The notes: generated from the letters alone by a model not told the origin. A stretch of DNA of 64,000 bases from Streptomyces akebiae (GCF_019599145.1 NZ_CP080647.1:434001-498000), one strand, 5' to 3'. Shown: positions 41,937 through 51,132, counted from the first letter of the stretch. Numbers and translations are program-made.

Positions 41937-42015
41937 GAGCACCTTCCGCTTTCCTCGCCTGGAACGACAGCAGGGGTCGTCTGCCCGGTCCGGGCCCGAG
42001 TACGCCGACCGGGTC

Positions 42016-42021
42016 TACCGT
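42016..42021 (+). promoter_or_regulatory. -10 element (TACCGT) of a leaderless promoter
   Basis: TANNNT hexamer ending 7 bases before the ATG at 42029, which lacks a Shine-Dalgarno sequence. Confidence 0.4.
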
Positions 42022-42028
42022 CTTGCTC

Positions 42029-42703
42029 ATGTCTGTGACCTTCGACGACCTGTTGCGCCGCGCGGCCGCTCTGGCCCGCCCCGACCGCCGTGCCCTCCTC
42101 GGTGTCGCGGGCGGCCCCGGCGCGGGGAAGACCACCCTGGCCGAGCGGCTGACCCGGGAACTCAACGCGGGAGGCGAGCCCTGGGTCGCGCATGTCCCCA
42201 TGGACGGTTTCCATCTGGCCGACGTGGAGCTCGACCGCCTGGGCCGCCGGGACCGCAAGGGCGCGCCGGACACGTTCGACGTGGTGGGCTACGCGGCTCT
42301 GTTGGAGCGGTTGCGGAACGACGAGGACGACGTCGTGTACGCGCCGGGCTTCGAGCGGACCCTGGAGCAGCCGATCGCGGGGGCGATCCCGGTCCCGCCG
42401 TCCGCGCGCCTGGTGATCACGGAGGGGAACTATCTGCTGGTGGCGGGCGAACCCTGGTCGCGTGTCCGTTCCCGTCTGGACGAGGTGTGGTTCTGCGATC
42501 TCGACGAGGCCGAGCGCGTCCGTCGTCTGGTCGCCCGCCACGAGGAGTTCGGCAAGGGGCATGACGAGGCGGTCGCCTGGGTTCTCCGCACGGACGAGCG
42601 CAACGCGGAGCTGGTGGCGGCGACCAGGGTGCGTGCGGACCTGGTGGTGCCGGAGTCGGCGATGCCCGCGGTGGAGGCCGGCGCGTGGGAGGAACGGGGG
42701 TGA
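42029..42703 (+). CDS. P-loop nucleoside/nucleotide kinase-family protein
   Basis: 224 residues of the phosphoribulokinase/uridine kinase/PanK superfamily. Walker A is LLGVAGGPGAGKTTLAERL, then VAHVPMDGFHLADVELDRLGRRDRKGAPDTFDVVGYAALLERL carries the D-G-F-H and K-G-x-P-x-T-F-D motifs typical of the YggC/fructose-kinase-like branch. RLVITEGNYLLV is Walker B-like, and LVARHEEFGKGHDEAVAWV is the lid. It phosphorylates a small sugar, nucleoside or pantothenate-like substrate; which one is unknown. Followed directly by a strong terminator. Confidence 0.85.
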   Translation: MSVTFDDLLRRAAALARPDRRALLGVAGGPGAGKTTLAERLTRELNAGGEPWVAHVPMDGFHLADVELDRLGRRDRKGAPDTFDVVGYAALLERLRNDEDDVVYAPGFERTLEQPIAGAIPVPPSARLVITEGNYLLVAGEPWSRVRSRLDEVWFCDLDEAERVRRLVARHEEFGKGHDEAVAWVLRTDERNAELVAATRVRADLVVPESAMPAVEAGAWEERG

Positions 42704-42737
42704 GGCAGCCCGACGTCGTCAGGAACGTCGGGCTGCC
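42704..42737. terminator. Strong stem-loop terminator
   Basis: Perfect 13-bp inverted repeat GGCAGCCCGACGT with its complement around an 8-base loop, beginning at the base after the kinase stop codon and followed by GGTTTGTG. It separates convergent genes. Confidence 0.85.
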
Positions 42738-42777
42738 GGTTTGTGCGGCCTGCGGTCAGGCGCGGGGGTGGGGGCGG

Positions 42778-44631
42778 TCAGGGGCGGAGGGTCAGGGTCG
42801 GTTCGCCCCGGTCGTCGCCCGCCGGGTCGCCGATCACGGCCGTGAACGCCTCCGTGCGGACCCTCAGCCCCTCCGCCACCCGGTCGAACGTGGGCTCGAA
42901 GAGCTCGCCGGAGCCGCCGTAGCGGACGGCGAAGACGTCGAGGTCGTCCGGGGCGCCCGGCGCGGGGGTGGCCTCGATGGCCGTGGAGGCGACCAGGTGG
43001 GACCAGCCCTCGTCGGGGTTTCCGTAGCCGCGGGGGTCGGCGGCGAGGGCGAAGGCGGCGAGTTGCTGGGTGGTGTCGGCGCGGGCGTCGAAGAACTCCG
43101 GGCCCGCGGCGGCCGGGTGCGTCAGCCACAGGTCGCCGGCGGAGGTCACGTCGGCGTCCGCGATCCGGCGCAGGCCCTCGGCGTCGTCCGCCACGTACGG
43201 CAGTCCCGCGAGGAGGTACGGCGCGCCGGGCAGGCGTTCGACGGCGACCGTGGTCCACAGTCGGGTGCCGTCGGTGACGTACAGGGACTGGACGTGCCGC
43301 AGGACGTGGTCGCGGGTGACGACGGGCTTGGTGACGAGCTTGGCCGTGAGGCCGTCGGCCCGGACGTCCCGGACCCGGGTCTCGCCCATGGGGCGGCAGA
43401 GCAGGAAGCCGTCGACGACCGGCCCGAAGCCGTGCTGGCGGTTGACGGCGGCGGGGAGGAGGTAGGTCCCGTCGGCCTCGATGAGGGAGGGGGTCATCCT
43501 GGAGTCGAAGGCGACCGAGACCCGGCCGGCGCGCAGCTGGTGCCGGACCGGCCGCGTGGACGGGGCGCGGTGCCAGGGCGTGGTGTCCTGGATCTGCCAG
43601 ACCAGCATCCACGCGAAGTGGCCGTCGACGCCGCCGTCCGGCTTGACCGCGTGCCGGCCCCAGCGCGTGTCGCCCCGGTAGCGGCCCAGGTCGGCGCCGA
43701 TGCGGTGGCCGAAGTAGCGCAGGCCGAGCACGGACTCGAAGCCGGAGTGCTGTTCGCTGTAGCGGGGGCCGCCGTTGTCGAAGCCGCCGACGGTGAGGCG
43801 TGCGTCGATGTAGCGGGCGAGCGCCTCCCCGTCCTCGGCGAAGATCCGCTCGCCGCTCACCCGGTGGGCCTGGGCGAGGAAGGACAGGGAGATCGGGCCG
43901 TAGTTGTTGTCGTAGGCGCCGCCGTGCTCGGGCGGCAGGAGGGCGCCCCGATCCCGTACCCGGTGGGCGCGGATCTCGTCGACGTACAGGGCGATCGCCT
44001 GTGCGCGGATCCGCTCGGCGTCCTCGGGCGGCAGGTGGCGGGCCAGCATCAGGCCGCCGACGACGCAGCCGATGGCCTGGTTGCCGGCCTCCTGCGGGTT
44101 GAAGAAGGTCGCCTCGGTGAGCCAGCGCCAGTAGCCGCGGCTCATCTCCCGCAGGGCGGCGGTCTGTTCGTCGGTGAGGAGGCCGTCGGCGAGGTCGAGC
44201 AGGTTGACGGCCTGGAGCAGCGCCCAGACCGTGCTCGGCCAGTCGCCGATGGGATGGGCGCCGGGAGCCAGGGTGTAACGGGCGTACGGGAAGCCGGAGC
44301 CGCGCACCCGCAGGTTGGGGTAGCCGGGGTTGTCGTCCGTGTAGACGCGCTCCCGGAGGTGGAAGTCCGTGCTGCGGCCGACCGCCTCCGGCAGGCGTGG
44401 GTCTTTCGTGCGCTGCCAGGCGAGGGCCAGCAGCGACGTGATGCCGAGGGAGGTGTCGCCGATGTCGTCGACGCAGTCGGGGTGTTCGAGGTTGCCCTCG
44501 GGCGTGAGCCGGGCGAGGGCAACCTCGGTGACCGAGGCGAGGACCTCGTCGTACGCCTCGGGGGTGGCCGGCAGGTCGTGCAGGGGTCCTCGCTGGTGCG
44601 GGAGGTGCACGGGAGGGGACGTCGGGTGCAC
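42778..44631 (-). CDS. Large alpha/alpha-toroid-type protein, possible polysaccharide lyase (distal)
   Basis: 617 residues from GTG 44631 with AAGGA upstream. No signal peptide. The N-terminal 350 residues are helical repeats (DTSLGITSLLALAWQRTKDPRL, WPSTVWALLQAVNLLDLADG, QAIGCVVGGLMLARHL, GAYDNNYGPISLSFLAQAHRVSG, GGPRYSEQHSGFE), and the rest is beta-rich, the layout of heparinase II/III-like and other alpha/alpha-toroid lyases. Conserved His/Tyr/Arg residues cluster in RYSEQHSGFES and NRQHGFGP. It is the last gene of the sugar-uptake operon, 49 bases after a protein of the same architecture. A cytoplasmic uronic-acid or amino-sugar oligosaccharide lyase is a reasonable guess. Confidence 0.55.
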   Translation of the reverse strand: MHPTSPPVHLPHQRGPLHDLPATPEAYDEVLASVTEVALARLTPEGNLEHPDCVDDIGDTSLGITSLLALAWQRTKDPRLPEAVGRSTDFHLRERVYTDDNPGYPNLRVRGSGFPYARYTLAPGAHPIGDWPSTVWALLQAVNLLDLADGLLTDEQTAALREMSRGYWRWLTEATFFNPQEAGNQAIGCVVGGLMLARHLPPEDAERIRAQAIALYVDEIRAHRVRDRGALLPPEHGGAYDNNYGPISLSFLAQAHRVSGERIFAEDGEALARYIDARLTVGGFDNGGPRYSEQHSGFESVLGLRYFGHRIGADLGRYRGDTRWGRHAVKPDGGVDGHFAWMLVWQIQDTTPWHRAPSTRPVRHQLRAGRVSVAFDSRMTPSLIEADGTYLLPAAVNRQHGFGPVVDGFLLCRPMGETRVRDVRADGLTAKLVTKPVVTRDHVLRHVQSLYVTDGTRLWTTVAVERLPGAPYLLAGLPYVADDAEGLRRIADADVTSAGDLWLTHPAAAGPEFFDARADTTQQLAAFALAADPRGYGNPDEGWSHLVASTAIEATPAPGAPDDLDVFAVRYGGSGELFEPTFDRVAEGLRVRTEAFTAVIGDPAGDDRGEPTLTLRP

Positions 44632-44680
44632 GGGGATCAGTCCTTCATGCCGGGGGTGGCCATGGAGTGGTTCGGCGGGG

Positions 44681-46399
44681 TCACACGAGGGGTGCGGACC
44701 GGCGGGCGCGCAGGGCGACGGTCAGTGTGTGCGGGCCGGCTCCGCCGATGTAGACACGGTTCCCGGTCGTCGCGTCGGTGCCGCCCACCACGGTGTGGTC
44801 CTGGCCCGGGTCGTAGCGCAGTACGTCGCTCCGGTCCGGCCCGGCGAGCGGTTCGCCCGCCTCGACGTCGGCCTCGACCCGGATCTCGTCGTCACCGACC
44901 CGGTAGGTCATCGGCCCGGTCGTCAGGCACCAGCGTCCGTCGCCGATGGGTACGGCGCCCTCGACCACGCCGCCCGGCCGGAGGGTCAGTTCGAGGGCCC
45001 AGGGCACCCGGGGTCCGCTGAGGTCGATCCGCAGGTCGGCACCGTCTTCCCGCAGGTCCACCTCGACGCGCGTCATGTGGGAGACCTCGTCCCGAGGCCG
45101 GTCGGGGAAGGCCATCGCGGCCGAGAAGCGTCCCTCGTCCCCCAACCGGTAGGCGCCGTCGTCCCGCCTCCGGTCCTTCGGGAGCGGCTGGTAGTAGGCG
45201 GCCGTGAGGGTTTCGGTGAGCCGGTAGCGGTTGTCGGCGGGCTGTTCCATGTCGGCTGCGCGGAACGGGCCCAGGTCGAAGAAGCCCCGCGAGAGACGGA
45301 CCGCGTCGAGGACGGCGTCGCCGGCGAACAGGCGCAGGAAGGTGGGGTTGCAGGCGAGGCCCGAGCGGATACGCCGGTGTCCGGGCACGTCGGAGCCGCC
45401 GTACACCACCGTGTGCGCGGTGGCCGAGGCGCGGGAGGCGAGGCGCGCGGTGGGAAGGTACCGGTCGCGCGGAAGGGTCTGCGCGGTCGGGGCCGGCAGG
45501 GCGCGGCACAGGTCCGGGGTGAGGAGGGTCTCGGCGAGCAGGTCGGGGTCGTCGATGCCACCGGCGGCCGCCAGCCGCGCCACCCGGGCGAAGTCGCCCC
45601 GGCCGGTACGGATCGCGAGCAGCCGGTAGTGCGGCAGGTAGGGCGCCAGCGGGAACGGGTGGTACTGGTCCTGCCGTCGCGAGTGGACGGTCTCCACCGT
45701 GCCGTCCGGCCTGATCAGGTCCAGGGTCGTGGCGAGATTGCGTTCGACGGCGTACAGCAGGTCGGCGCGGCCGAGCACCTCGGCCAGCAGCAGCAGCGAC
45801 GGGTTGGACACATGGGCCGCGTAGTTGGCGCTCCGTTCCGAGTACTGGCCCTCCGCGTCGATGTCGACGCCCTCGGCGAGCCACTCCTCGACGCGGTCGA
45901 GCAGCCGGTCGTCCGGGAACGACCGGTGCAGCCTGGCCAGCGCCGCGCACAGCTCCCAGCGGTGGTTCGGGGTGTGCACCCCACCCGTCAGGAGACTGCC
46001 GGTGGCGGCGTCGGCGATGTCGGCGAGCGCGGCCGTGACGTCGCGCAGTTCCGGCCCCGCGTCGGCGGCGAGGACGTGCGCGTCGCACACGTCGTTGACG
46101 GTGAACGCGGAGTCCGGCGGTGACTGCACGTTGTCGCCGCCGGCGAACAGGCCGGTGGTGGTCTGCGTGGCCCGCAGCGCGCGGAGGTGGGTCGTCGCGG
46201 CGGCGACGGCCCGTTCGCTGCCGTGCAGTGCCGAGTCCGGGGAACGGTACGCCGCGACCAGGGTCTTCACCCTCCGCGCCAGACCACGGTGCGGCACACC
46301 GGCGGGTTCCTCGTCGGGGCGGGCCGCGAGCGGGGCGGCCGACCGGTCGGCGGCACGGGCCACCGCGCGGACGAACTCGTGGTCGAGCGGGGTGGGCAA
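44681..46399 (-). CDS. Large alpha/alpha-toroid-type protein, heparinase II/III-like (proximal)
   Basis: 572 residues from TTG 46399, two bases after the permease stop, with AAGGA seven bases upstream inside the permease gene. An N-terminal helical domain (FTVNDVCDAHVLAADAG, HTPNHRWELCAALARLHRSF, EGQYSERSANYAAHVSNPSLLLLAEVLGRADLL, TVETVHSRRQDQYHPF) is followed by beta-rich sequence. The NHRWEL and YSERS-NY motifs match the active-site pattern of heparinase II/III-like proteins (His, Tyr). No signal peptide. With two permeases and a binding protein upstream, it likely degrades the imported oligosaccharide inside the cell. Confidence 0.6.
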   Translation of the reverse strand: MPTPLDHEFVRAVARAADRSAAPLAARPDEEPAGVPHRGLARRVKTLVAAYRSPDSALHGSERAVAAATTHLRALRATQTTTGLFAGGDNVQSPPDSAFTVNDVCDAHVLAADAGPELRDVTAALADIADAATGSLLTGGVHTPNHRWELCAALARLHRSFPDDRLLDRVEEWLAEGVDIDAEGQYSERSANYAAHVSNPSLLLLAEVLGRADLLYAVERNLATTLDLIRPDGTVETVHSRRQDQYHPFPLAPYLPHYRLLAIRTGRGDFARVARLAAAGGIDDPDLLAETLLTPDLCRALPAPTAQTLPRDRYLPTARLASRASATAHTVVYGGSDVPGHRRIRSGLACNPTFLRLFAGDAVLDAVRLSRGFFDLGPFRAADMEQPADNRYRLTETLTAAYYQPLPKDRRRDDGAYRLGDEGRFSAAMAFPDRPRDEVSHMTRVEVDLREDGADLRIDLSGPRVPWALELTLRPGGVVEGAVPIGDGRWCLTTGPMTYRVGDDEIRVEADVEAGEPLAGPDRSDVLRYDPGQDHTVVGGTDATTGNRVYIGGAGPHTLTVALRARRSAPLV

Positions 46400-46401
46400 G
46401 G

Positions 46402-47304
46402 TCAGTCCTTCAGTCCGGCGTTGATGTCGGCGTTCATGACGTACTTCTGGAACACCAGGAAGACGACGATCAGCGGGACCATGGAGATGACCGAACCGCC
46501 GAGCAGCACCGACCAGTTGATGTTCTGCGCGCCGACGAGGCTCTGGATGCCGATCTGCACCGTGAACTTCTCGGGGTCGTTCAGCATCAGCAGCGGCCAG
46601 ATGTAGTCGTTCCAGCGCCACTGGAACGACAGGATGGCGAGCGTCAGCATGATGGGCCGGGAGAGCGGCACCATGATCCGCAGGAAGATCGACAGCTCTT
46701 TCGCGCCGTCGATGCGGGCGGCCTCGATGAGTTCGTCGGGGACCGTCAGGAAGAACTGGCGGAACATGAAGCAGCCGGTCGCGGTGAGCAGGGCCGGGAG
46801 GATGATGCCGGAGAGCGAGTTGTAGAAGCCGAGGTCGCGGACGACCAGGAACAGCGGGGCGAGCATGACCTCGGCCGGCAGCATCGTGGTGGCCAGGATG
46901 CAGAGGAAGAAGGCCTTGAGCCACTTGTTGTCGTACTTGGCCAGCGCGTACCCGGTGCAGCAGCTGACTCCCACCGTGAGGATCGTCGCGATCACACACA
47001 CGATGGTCGTGTTGATGAAGTACTCGGAGAAGTTGGCGCTCGCCCAGGCTTCCTTGTAACCCGACACGGTCGGGTCTTCGGGGAACACCGTCAGCGGAAG
47101 GGAGAACAGGTCTCCCGCCGGTTTGAGGGAGCTGAGGACGAACCACAGCACCGGCACCCCGTAGAGGGCCGCGAGGACCCACAGCAGGGTCGTCGGGGCC
47201 ACCGCGCGCCGAAGCCCACCGGTGGCCGAGCTGCTGGACCGCTTCTTGCGAACAGGTCGTCCGGGCCCGGCGTCGACCTTGCGTGGCATGTCTGTGGTTG
47301 TCAT
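46402..47304 (-). CDS. Carbohydrate ABC transporter permease, MalG type
   Basis: 300 residues, six membrane helices. The EAA loop that docks the ATPase is LIEAARIDGAKELSIFLRIMVPLSRP. The N-terminal region is basic and Ser-rich (RKKRSSSS) before helix 1 (TTLLWVLAALYGVPVLWFVLSSL); FSLPLTVFPEDPTVSGYKEAW is the usual periplasmic loop. The start ATG overlaps the stop of the MalF-type gene (ATGA). It transports a sugar with its partner permease. Confidence 0.92.
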   Translation of the reverse strand: MTTTDMPRKVDAGPGRPVRKKRSSSSATGGLRRAVAPTTLLWVLAALYGVPVLWFVLSSLKPAGDLFSLPLTVFPEDPTVSGYKEAWASANFSEYFINTTIVCVIATILTVGVSCCTGYALAKYDNKWLKAFFLCILATTMLPAEVMLAPLFLVVRDLGFYNSLSGIILPALLTATGCFMFRQFFLTVPDELIEAARIDGAKELSIFLRIMVPLSRPIMLTLAILSFQWRWNDYIWPLLMLNDPEKFTVQIGIQSLVGAQNINWSVLLGGSVISMVPLIVVFLVFQKYVMNADINAGLKD

Positions 47305-48221
47305 CGGTTCTCCACCCGCCGGTTGACCATCATCTGGATGATCGCGACGACCATCAGGATGAGCATGAGCACGAACGACGCGGCGCTCGCGTAGCCGATC
47401 TGGCCCGACTTGAACCCCGTCTGGTAGATGTACTGGACCAGCAGGTTGTTCGACGTTCCGGGTCCACCGTTGTTGAGGGAGGCGAACACCGCGTATTCCT
47501 TCATCGCGTGGATCGTGTTGAGCAGGATGACGATGAAGGACGTGGGGGCGATGCTCGGCAGGGTGATACTGAAGAACTGGCGCCACGGACCGGCGCCGTC
47601 GAGCGCGGCCGCCTCGTAGTACGACGTCGGGACGTTCTTGATCGCCGCGATGAACAGCAGCATGGAGAAGCCCGTCCAGGCCCAGGCCGCCGCCACCACG
47701 ACCACGAGCAGGGACAGGTCCGCGTTCGACTGCCAGGGAACGGCGCTTCCGCCGACCTTCTCGATGAAGTAGTTGACCAGTCCGAAGTTCTCACCGAACA
47801 GCCACCGCCACAGGACACCCACGATGATGGGCGACAGCAGCCACGGGATGAAGAAGAAGATGCGGGCGACCGACGCGCCCTTGGCGTTCTTGCTCACCAG
47901 CACGTTGGCGATGAGCAGCGACAACGCGAAGTTCAGCGGAACGAAGAGCACGGTGTACAGCAGCGTGCGGGTCGTCGCGGCGTAGAAGGTCGAGTCCCCG
48001 AGCAGCTTCTGGTAGTTGTCCAGTCCGACGAACTGGAACGCCCCCACGCCCGTGTAGTTCGTGAAGGAGTAGACGAGCCCGATCACCGCCGGCCAGACGA
48101 AGAACAGCGCGAAGAGCACGACGTTGCCCGAGATGAGGACGAGCGGGGCGAGGGTGTACTTGCTTCGTCTCCTGGGCGGGCTCACGGACACGTCCGAAGC
48201 GTCCGAGGCGCGTTTTGTCAT
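47301..48221 (-). CDS. Carbohydrate ABC transporter permease, MalF type
   Basis: 306 residues: a charged N-terminal tail, first helix (LAPLVLISGNVVLFALFFVWPAVIGLVYSFTNY), FVGLDNYQKLLGD loop, and the EAA motif YYEAAALDGAGPWRQFFSITLPSIAP. LNNGGPGTSNNLLVQYIYQTGF is typical of sugar permeases. No ATPase gene is present in the operon; in Streptomyces the shared ATPase MsiK serves many such systems. Confidence 0.92.
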   Translation of the reverse strand: MTKRASDASDVSVSPPRRRSKYTLAPLVLISGNVVLFALFFVWPAVIGLVYSFTNYTGVGAFQFVGLDNYQKLLGDSTFYAATTRTLLYTVLFVPLNFALSLLIANVLVSKNAKGASVARIFFFIPWLLSPIIVGVLWRWLFGENFGLVNYFIEKVGGSAVPWQSNADLSLLVVVVAAAWAWTGFSMLLFIAAIKNVPTSYYEAAALDGAGPWRQFFSITLPSIAPTSFIVILLNTIHAMKEYAVFASLNNGGPGTSNNLLVQYIYQTGFKSGQIGYASAASFVLMLILMVVAIIQMMVNRRVENR

Positions 48222-48256
48222 CTTCCTGACTCCGTGCTGGTGGAATGGGTTCCGGT

Positions 48257-48275
48257 GGGCTCAGGCCATGAGCCC
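48257..48275 (-). terminator. Stem-loop between binding-protein and permease genes
   Basis: GGGCTCA-GGCCA-TGAGCCC, a perfect 7-bp stem in the 125-base gap of an otherwise compact operon. It may stabilise or partly terminate the upstream mRNA so that the binding protein is made in excess of the permeases. Confidence 0.5.
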
Positions 48276-48346
48276 GGCGTCACGCGGGGACCGGGGGCCC
48301 GGACGGCGGGGTCGAGACACCGCCGCCCGGGACTGCCGGCCTGTGA

Positions 48347-49672
48347 TCAGCCGCCGACCTGCGTGTTGTAGCCGTCGACGATGTTCTGCAGGGCCTTGTC
48401 GGACGACTGCTCGCCGTTGATCGCCTTGCCGAGCTCCGCCTTGGTCGGGTCGTCGGCGAGGCTCTTGCCCTTCAGCACCCAGTTCGTCTGCGCGCTGTTG
48501 AAGTAGCCGGAGATCGGGTCGTAGAGCGGGATGGACTCGTTGTAGAGCTTGAACGCCGCCTGCGCCGCCTCGGACTTGAAGGGGTACTCCGGGTTCAGAC
48601 CGCTCTCGACCGGCAGGAAGCCGGAGGTCTCGCACAGCGTCTTGTAGTGGTCGGGCTCGTACAGCCAGGACAGGAACTTCTTCGCGGCGGCGGCCGCGTC
48701 GGCGTTGTTGTTGAAGCCGACCGTCATGCCACCGCTGTTGACGTCACTGGCCTGCACCGGCTGGGCGGGGGTCGGGACGCTCGCCCACTCGAACTTCGTG
48801 ATGCTCTCCGAGTAGGCGGCGACCTGCCACACGCCGGACCAGTAGGCGACGACGTCACCGCTCTGGAACATGGCCGACGGGTCGGCGCCGCTGGTCCACA
48901 CCGACTTCGGCATGGTCTTGTCGTCGTTCCATCCGACGAAGGTCTTCACGGCCTTCTTGGTCGCCGCGTCCACCGAGAACTTGCCGGAGTCGTCGGCGTG
49001 GACGTACTTGCCGCCCATCTCGTAGACCATGGCGCGCAGCCGGGACGGCGACTGGTCGAAGGTCAGGGAGTACTTGGCGTCGGTCTTCTCCCGGACCTCG
49101 TTCGCGGCCTTGATGAACTCGTCCCAGGTCCAGGTCTTGTCGGGCGAGGTCGGATAGTCGACGCCGGCCTTCTCGAAGAGCGACTTGTTGATGAACATGC
49201 CGGACGCGGTGACGTCCGAGGGGATGGACAGCACCTTCCCGGACGAGTCCTTGGCGACGAAGTTGGCGTTGATCTTGTTCGTCTTGTTGTTGGCGATGTC
49301 GCTGAGGTCGATCAGCTTGTTCGACCAGATCGGGTCCAGCGCCGGCACGGCCGCGACGTCGGGCAGCGAGTTCGCCTGCGCGGAGTTGCGCAGCTTCGTC
49401 GCGTAGCCGTCGTAGGGGATGTTGACCAGCTTGACCTTGACGCCGGTCTCCTTCTCGTACTGCGCCACCATCTTCTTCCAGCCGGCGTCCTGCCCCGGAA
49501 CCGTGGAGATCCAGAACGTCAGCGACTTGGAGGTACCGCCCGAGTCGGATTCCCCTCCTCCACAGGCGGAGAGCAGCAGGGCGGCCGCCGAGACACCGGC
49601 AACGAGGGGAACCAGGCGGCGCACACCGCCGCGGCCGAGTCGGCGGGAGCGCCGCACACCCACAGTGGTCAT
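48347..49672 (-). CDS. Sugar-binding lipoprotein of the ABC transporter
   Basis: 441 residues with a type II signal and lipobox LLLSACGGG (Cys near residue 37). The mature part is a family 1 extracellular solute-binding protein: LTFWISTVPGQDAGWKKMVAQYEKETGVKVKLVNIPYDGYATKLRNSAQANSLPDV, GMFINKSLFEKAGVDYP, WTWDEFIKAANEV. It captures an oligosaccharide outside the membrane and hands it to the permeases. First gene of the uptake operon after the ROK regulator; the promoter region carries a LacI-like half-palindrome. Start ATG 49672 with a weak AAGGGATCGAAG. Confidence 0.92.
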   Translation of the reverse strand: MTTVGVRRSRRLGRGGVRRLVPLVAGVSAAALLLSACGGGESDSGGTSKSLTFWISTVPGQDAGWKKMVAQYEKETGVKVKLVNIPYDGYATKLRNSAQANSLPDVAAVPALDPIWSNKLIDLSDIANNKTNKINANFVAKDSSGKVLSIPSDVTASGMFINKSLFEKAGVDYPTSPDKTWTWDEFIKAANEVREKTDAKYSLTFDQSPSRLRAMVYEMGGKYVHADDSGKFSVDAATKKAVKTFVGWNDDKTMPKSVWTSGADPSAMFQSGDVVAYWSGVWQVAAYSESITKFEWASVPTPAQPVQASDVNSGGMTVGFNNNADAAAAAKKFLSWLYEPDHYKTLCETSGFLPVESGLNPEYPFKSEAAQAAFKLYNESIPLYDPISGYFNSAQTNWVLKGKSLADDPTKAELGKAINGEQSSDKALQNIVDGYNTQVGG

Positions 49673-49903
49673 CTTCGATCCCTTTTTTTCGGTAGGGGAC
49701 GGAGCACGGCGCCGACCGAGCGGCACGGGTGCATTTTGCAGGAAAGCTGCATTCCGGGGGGCGCGGCCTCGCCCGGCCGCGTCGTCCACGCGGGGCGGTA
49801 TCCCCGGCCGTTCTGGCCGTCACCGCACGGGCACGCCCTCGTGCGGTTGCCGTACTCGAGTACAGGCGGGACGCTCGCCCCAAGCCGGCGTCCCGGCCGA
49901 CTT

Positions 49904-49918
49904 AGAAAGCGCTTGTCC
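49904..49918. promoter_or_regulatory. LacI-type operator-like sequence (AGAAAGCGCTTGTCC)
   Basis: The AAGCGCTT core is the classic LacI/GalR-family palindrome centre. It lies downstream of the likely promoter at 49921-49950 and more than 230 bases before the binding-protein gene, so a LacI-type repressor encoded elsewhere may co-regulate with the ROK protein. Confidence 0.4.
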
Positions 49919-49920
49919 GG

Positions 49921-49950
49921 ACATTGGCAGATGCCGGTGGAGTCCGTCAA
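49921..49950 (-). promoter_or_regulatory. Possible promoter of the sugar-uptake operon
   Basis: On the minus strand TTGACG (49950-49945) is followed after 18 bases by CAATGT (49926-49921). The -35 overlaps the last codons of the ROK gene; the LacI-like operator is directly downstream. Confidence 0.35.
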
Positions 49951-51068
49951 TGCTTCACCCCCGCGCCTCCGGTCACGGTTTGGATTCCCCGGGCCACGGC
50001 CAGGCGACTGGCCCCCACGACGGTGCCGCTGTCGCCGAGCGCACTGCTCACGACCTCGGTGGGCCAGCTCAGGCGGGCCAGTTCGGCCCGTACGCCGGGC
50101 AGGAGCCGGGGTTTCGAGCCGACGGCGCCGCCCAGCACGATCAGGCCGGGATCCAGGACGGCGGTCGCTGCGGCGGCGAGTCTGCCCACGTCGGCGGCGT
50201 GCCGGCCCACGACGGCACAGGCCGTGGCGTGTCCCTCGTCGGCCAGCGCGAACAGCCCGTCGACGGTGTCCGGGCACACGCCGTTCACGCCCTGCCAGGC
50301 GTCCGCCGCCCGGCGCAGCAGGGAACCCGCTCCGATGTGCGCCTCCAGGCCCTCGTGGCGGGGCTCCCGGTCCGCGTCCCACGGGTAGGGCAGCCGGGCC
50401 ACCTCACCCGCGGCGCCGTTCGCGCCGCGCAGCACCTGGCCTCCGATGACGACACCGAGACCGATGCCGACGCCGATCCGCAGATAGCCGAAGGTGTCCC
50501 GGCCGCGGGCCGCGCCTTCGTGCAGCTCGGCCAGGGCGGCGCAGTTCACGTTGTTCTCGACGTGCACGGGCACACCGGGCGGGAGTGCCACGGTCAGGGC
50601 GTCGAAGATGGGGCCCGCCTTGGCGGTGGCGGGGCGGACGGCCGTGCCCTCCCGGCTCTGGACGGTGACATCGCCGACCGCGACGACGATGGCGCGCAGC
50701 GGCGCCCCGGGCGGCAGCCCGGAGAGGGCGTCGGCGACCACGTCGACGGTGTCCGCCCGCAGGCCGGTGCCCTCGGCCAGCAGGGTGCCGTCCAGGGCGC
50801 AGACCCGGACCCGGGTGACGCTGGGGCCGAGGTCGACGGCGAGGACCGCGCCGGCGGCGGGACCGAGGTCGTATACGGCCGCCGACCTGCCGGTTCCGCC
50901 GTTGAGCGTGCCGGAGTGGGCGGCGAGTCCGGCGGCCTCCAGCTCGGCCACGGCGGTGGAGACGGTCGGCTTGGAAAGGCGCGCCCCGGTGGCCAGTTGA
51001 GGGCGGGTGGCGGTGCTCGACGCGGCCAGTACGGCGAAGACGGCGCGGGCGCTCTCGCTCAGTTGCAT
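49947..51068 (-). CDS. ROK-family transcriptional regulator
   Basis: 373 residues from ATG 51068 (GGGGAGA upstream). An N-terminal winged HTH (RPQLATGARLSKPTVSTAVAELEAAGLAA) is joined to a ROK sugar-kinase-like domain: VLAVDLGPSVTRVRVCALDG, VHVENNVNCAALAELHEGAARG, YLRIGVGIGLGVVIGGQVLRGANGAAGEVARLPY. In the zinc-site region, characteristic Cys residues are not evident (GLEAHIGAGSLL), so it is a regulator rather than an active kinase. It lies upstream of the uptake operon in the same direction and is divergent from the BadF-type kinase. It probably represses both from the palindrome at 51147-51170. Confidence 0.9.
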   Translation of the reverse strand: MQLSESARAVFAVLAASSTATRPQLATGARLSKPTVSTAVAELEAAGLAAHSGTLNGGTGRSAAVYDLGPAAGAVLAVDLGPSVTRVRVCALDGTLLAEGTGLRADTVDVVADALSGLPPGAPLRAIVVAVGDVTVQSREGTAVRPATAKAGPIFDALTVALPPGVPVHVENNVNCAALAELHEGAARGRDTFGYLRIGVGIGLGVVIGGQVLRGANGAAGEVARLPYPWDADREPRHEGLEAHIGAGSLLRRAADAWQGVNGVCPDTVDGLFALADEGHATACAVVGRHAADVGRLAAAATAVLDPGLIVLGGAVGSKPRLLPGVRAELARLSWPTEVVSSALGDSGTVVGASRLAVARGIQTVTGGAGVKH

Positions 51069-51132
51069 GGTCTCCCCAGTCGTGCCGCGATCATGCGGCC
51101 GCACGGTCGTGCGGTGTCCGGCGTCCTAACCC

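Noticed and set aside
42685..45021. 778-codon plus-strand frame
   Set aside because: Antisense to the two toroid-type proteins; no start region and biased Gly/Val/Arg composition.
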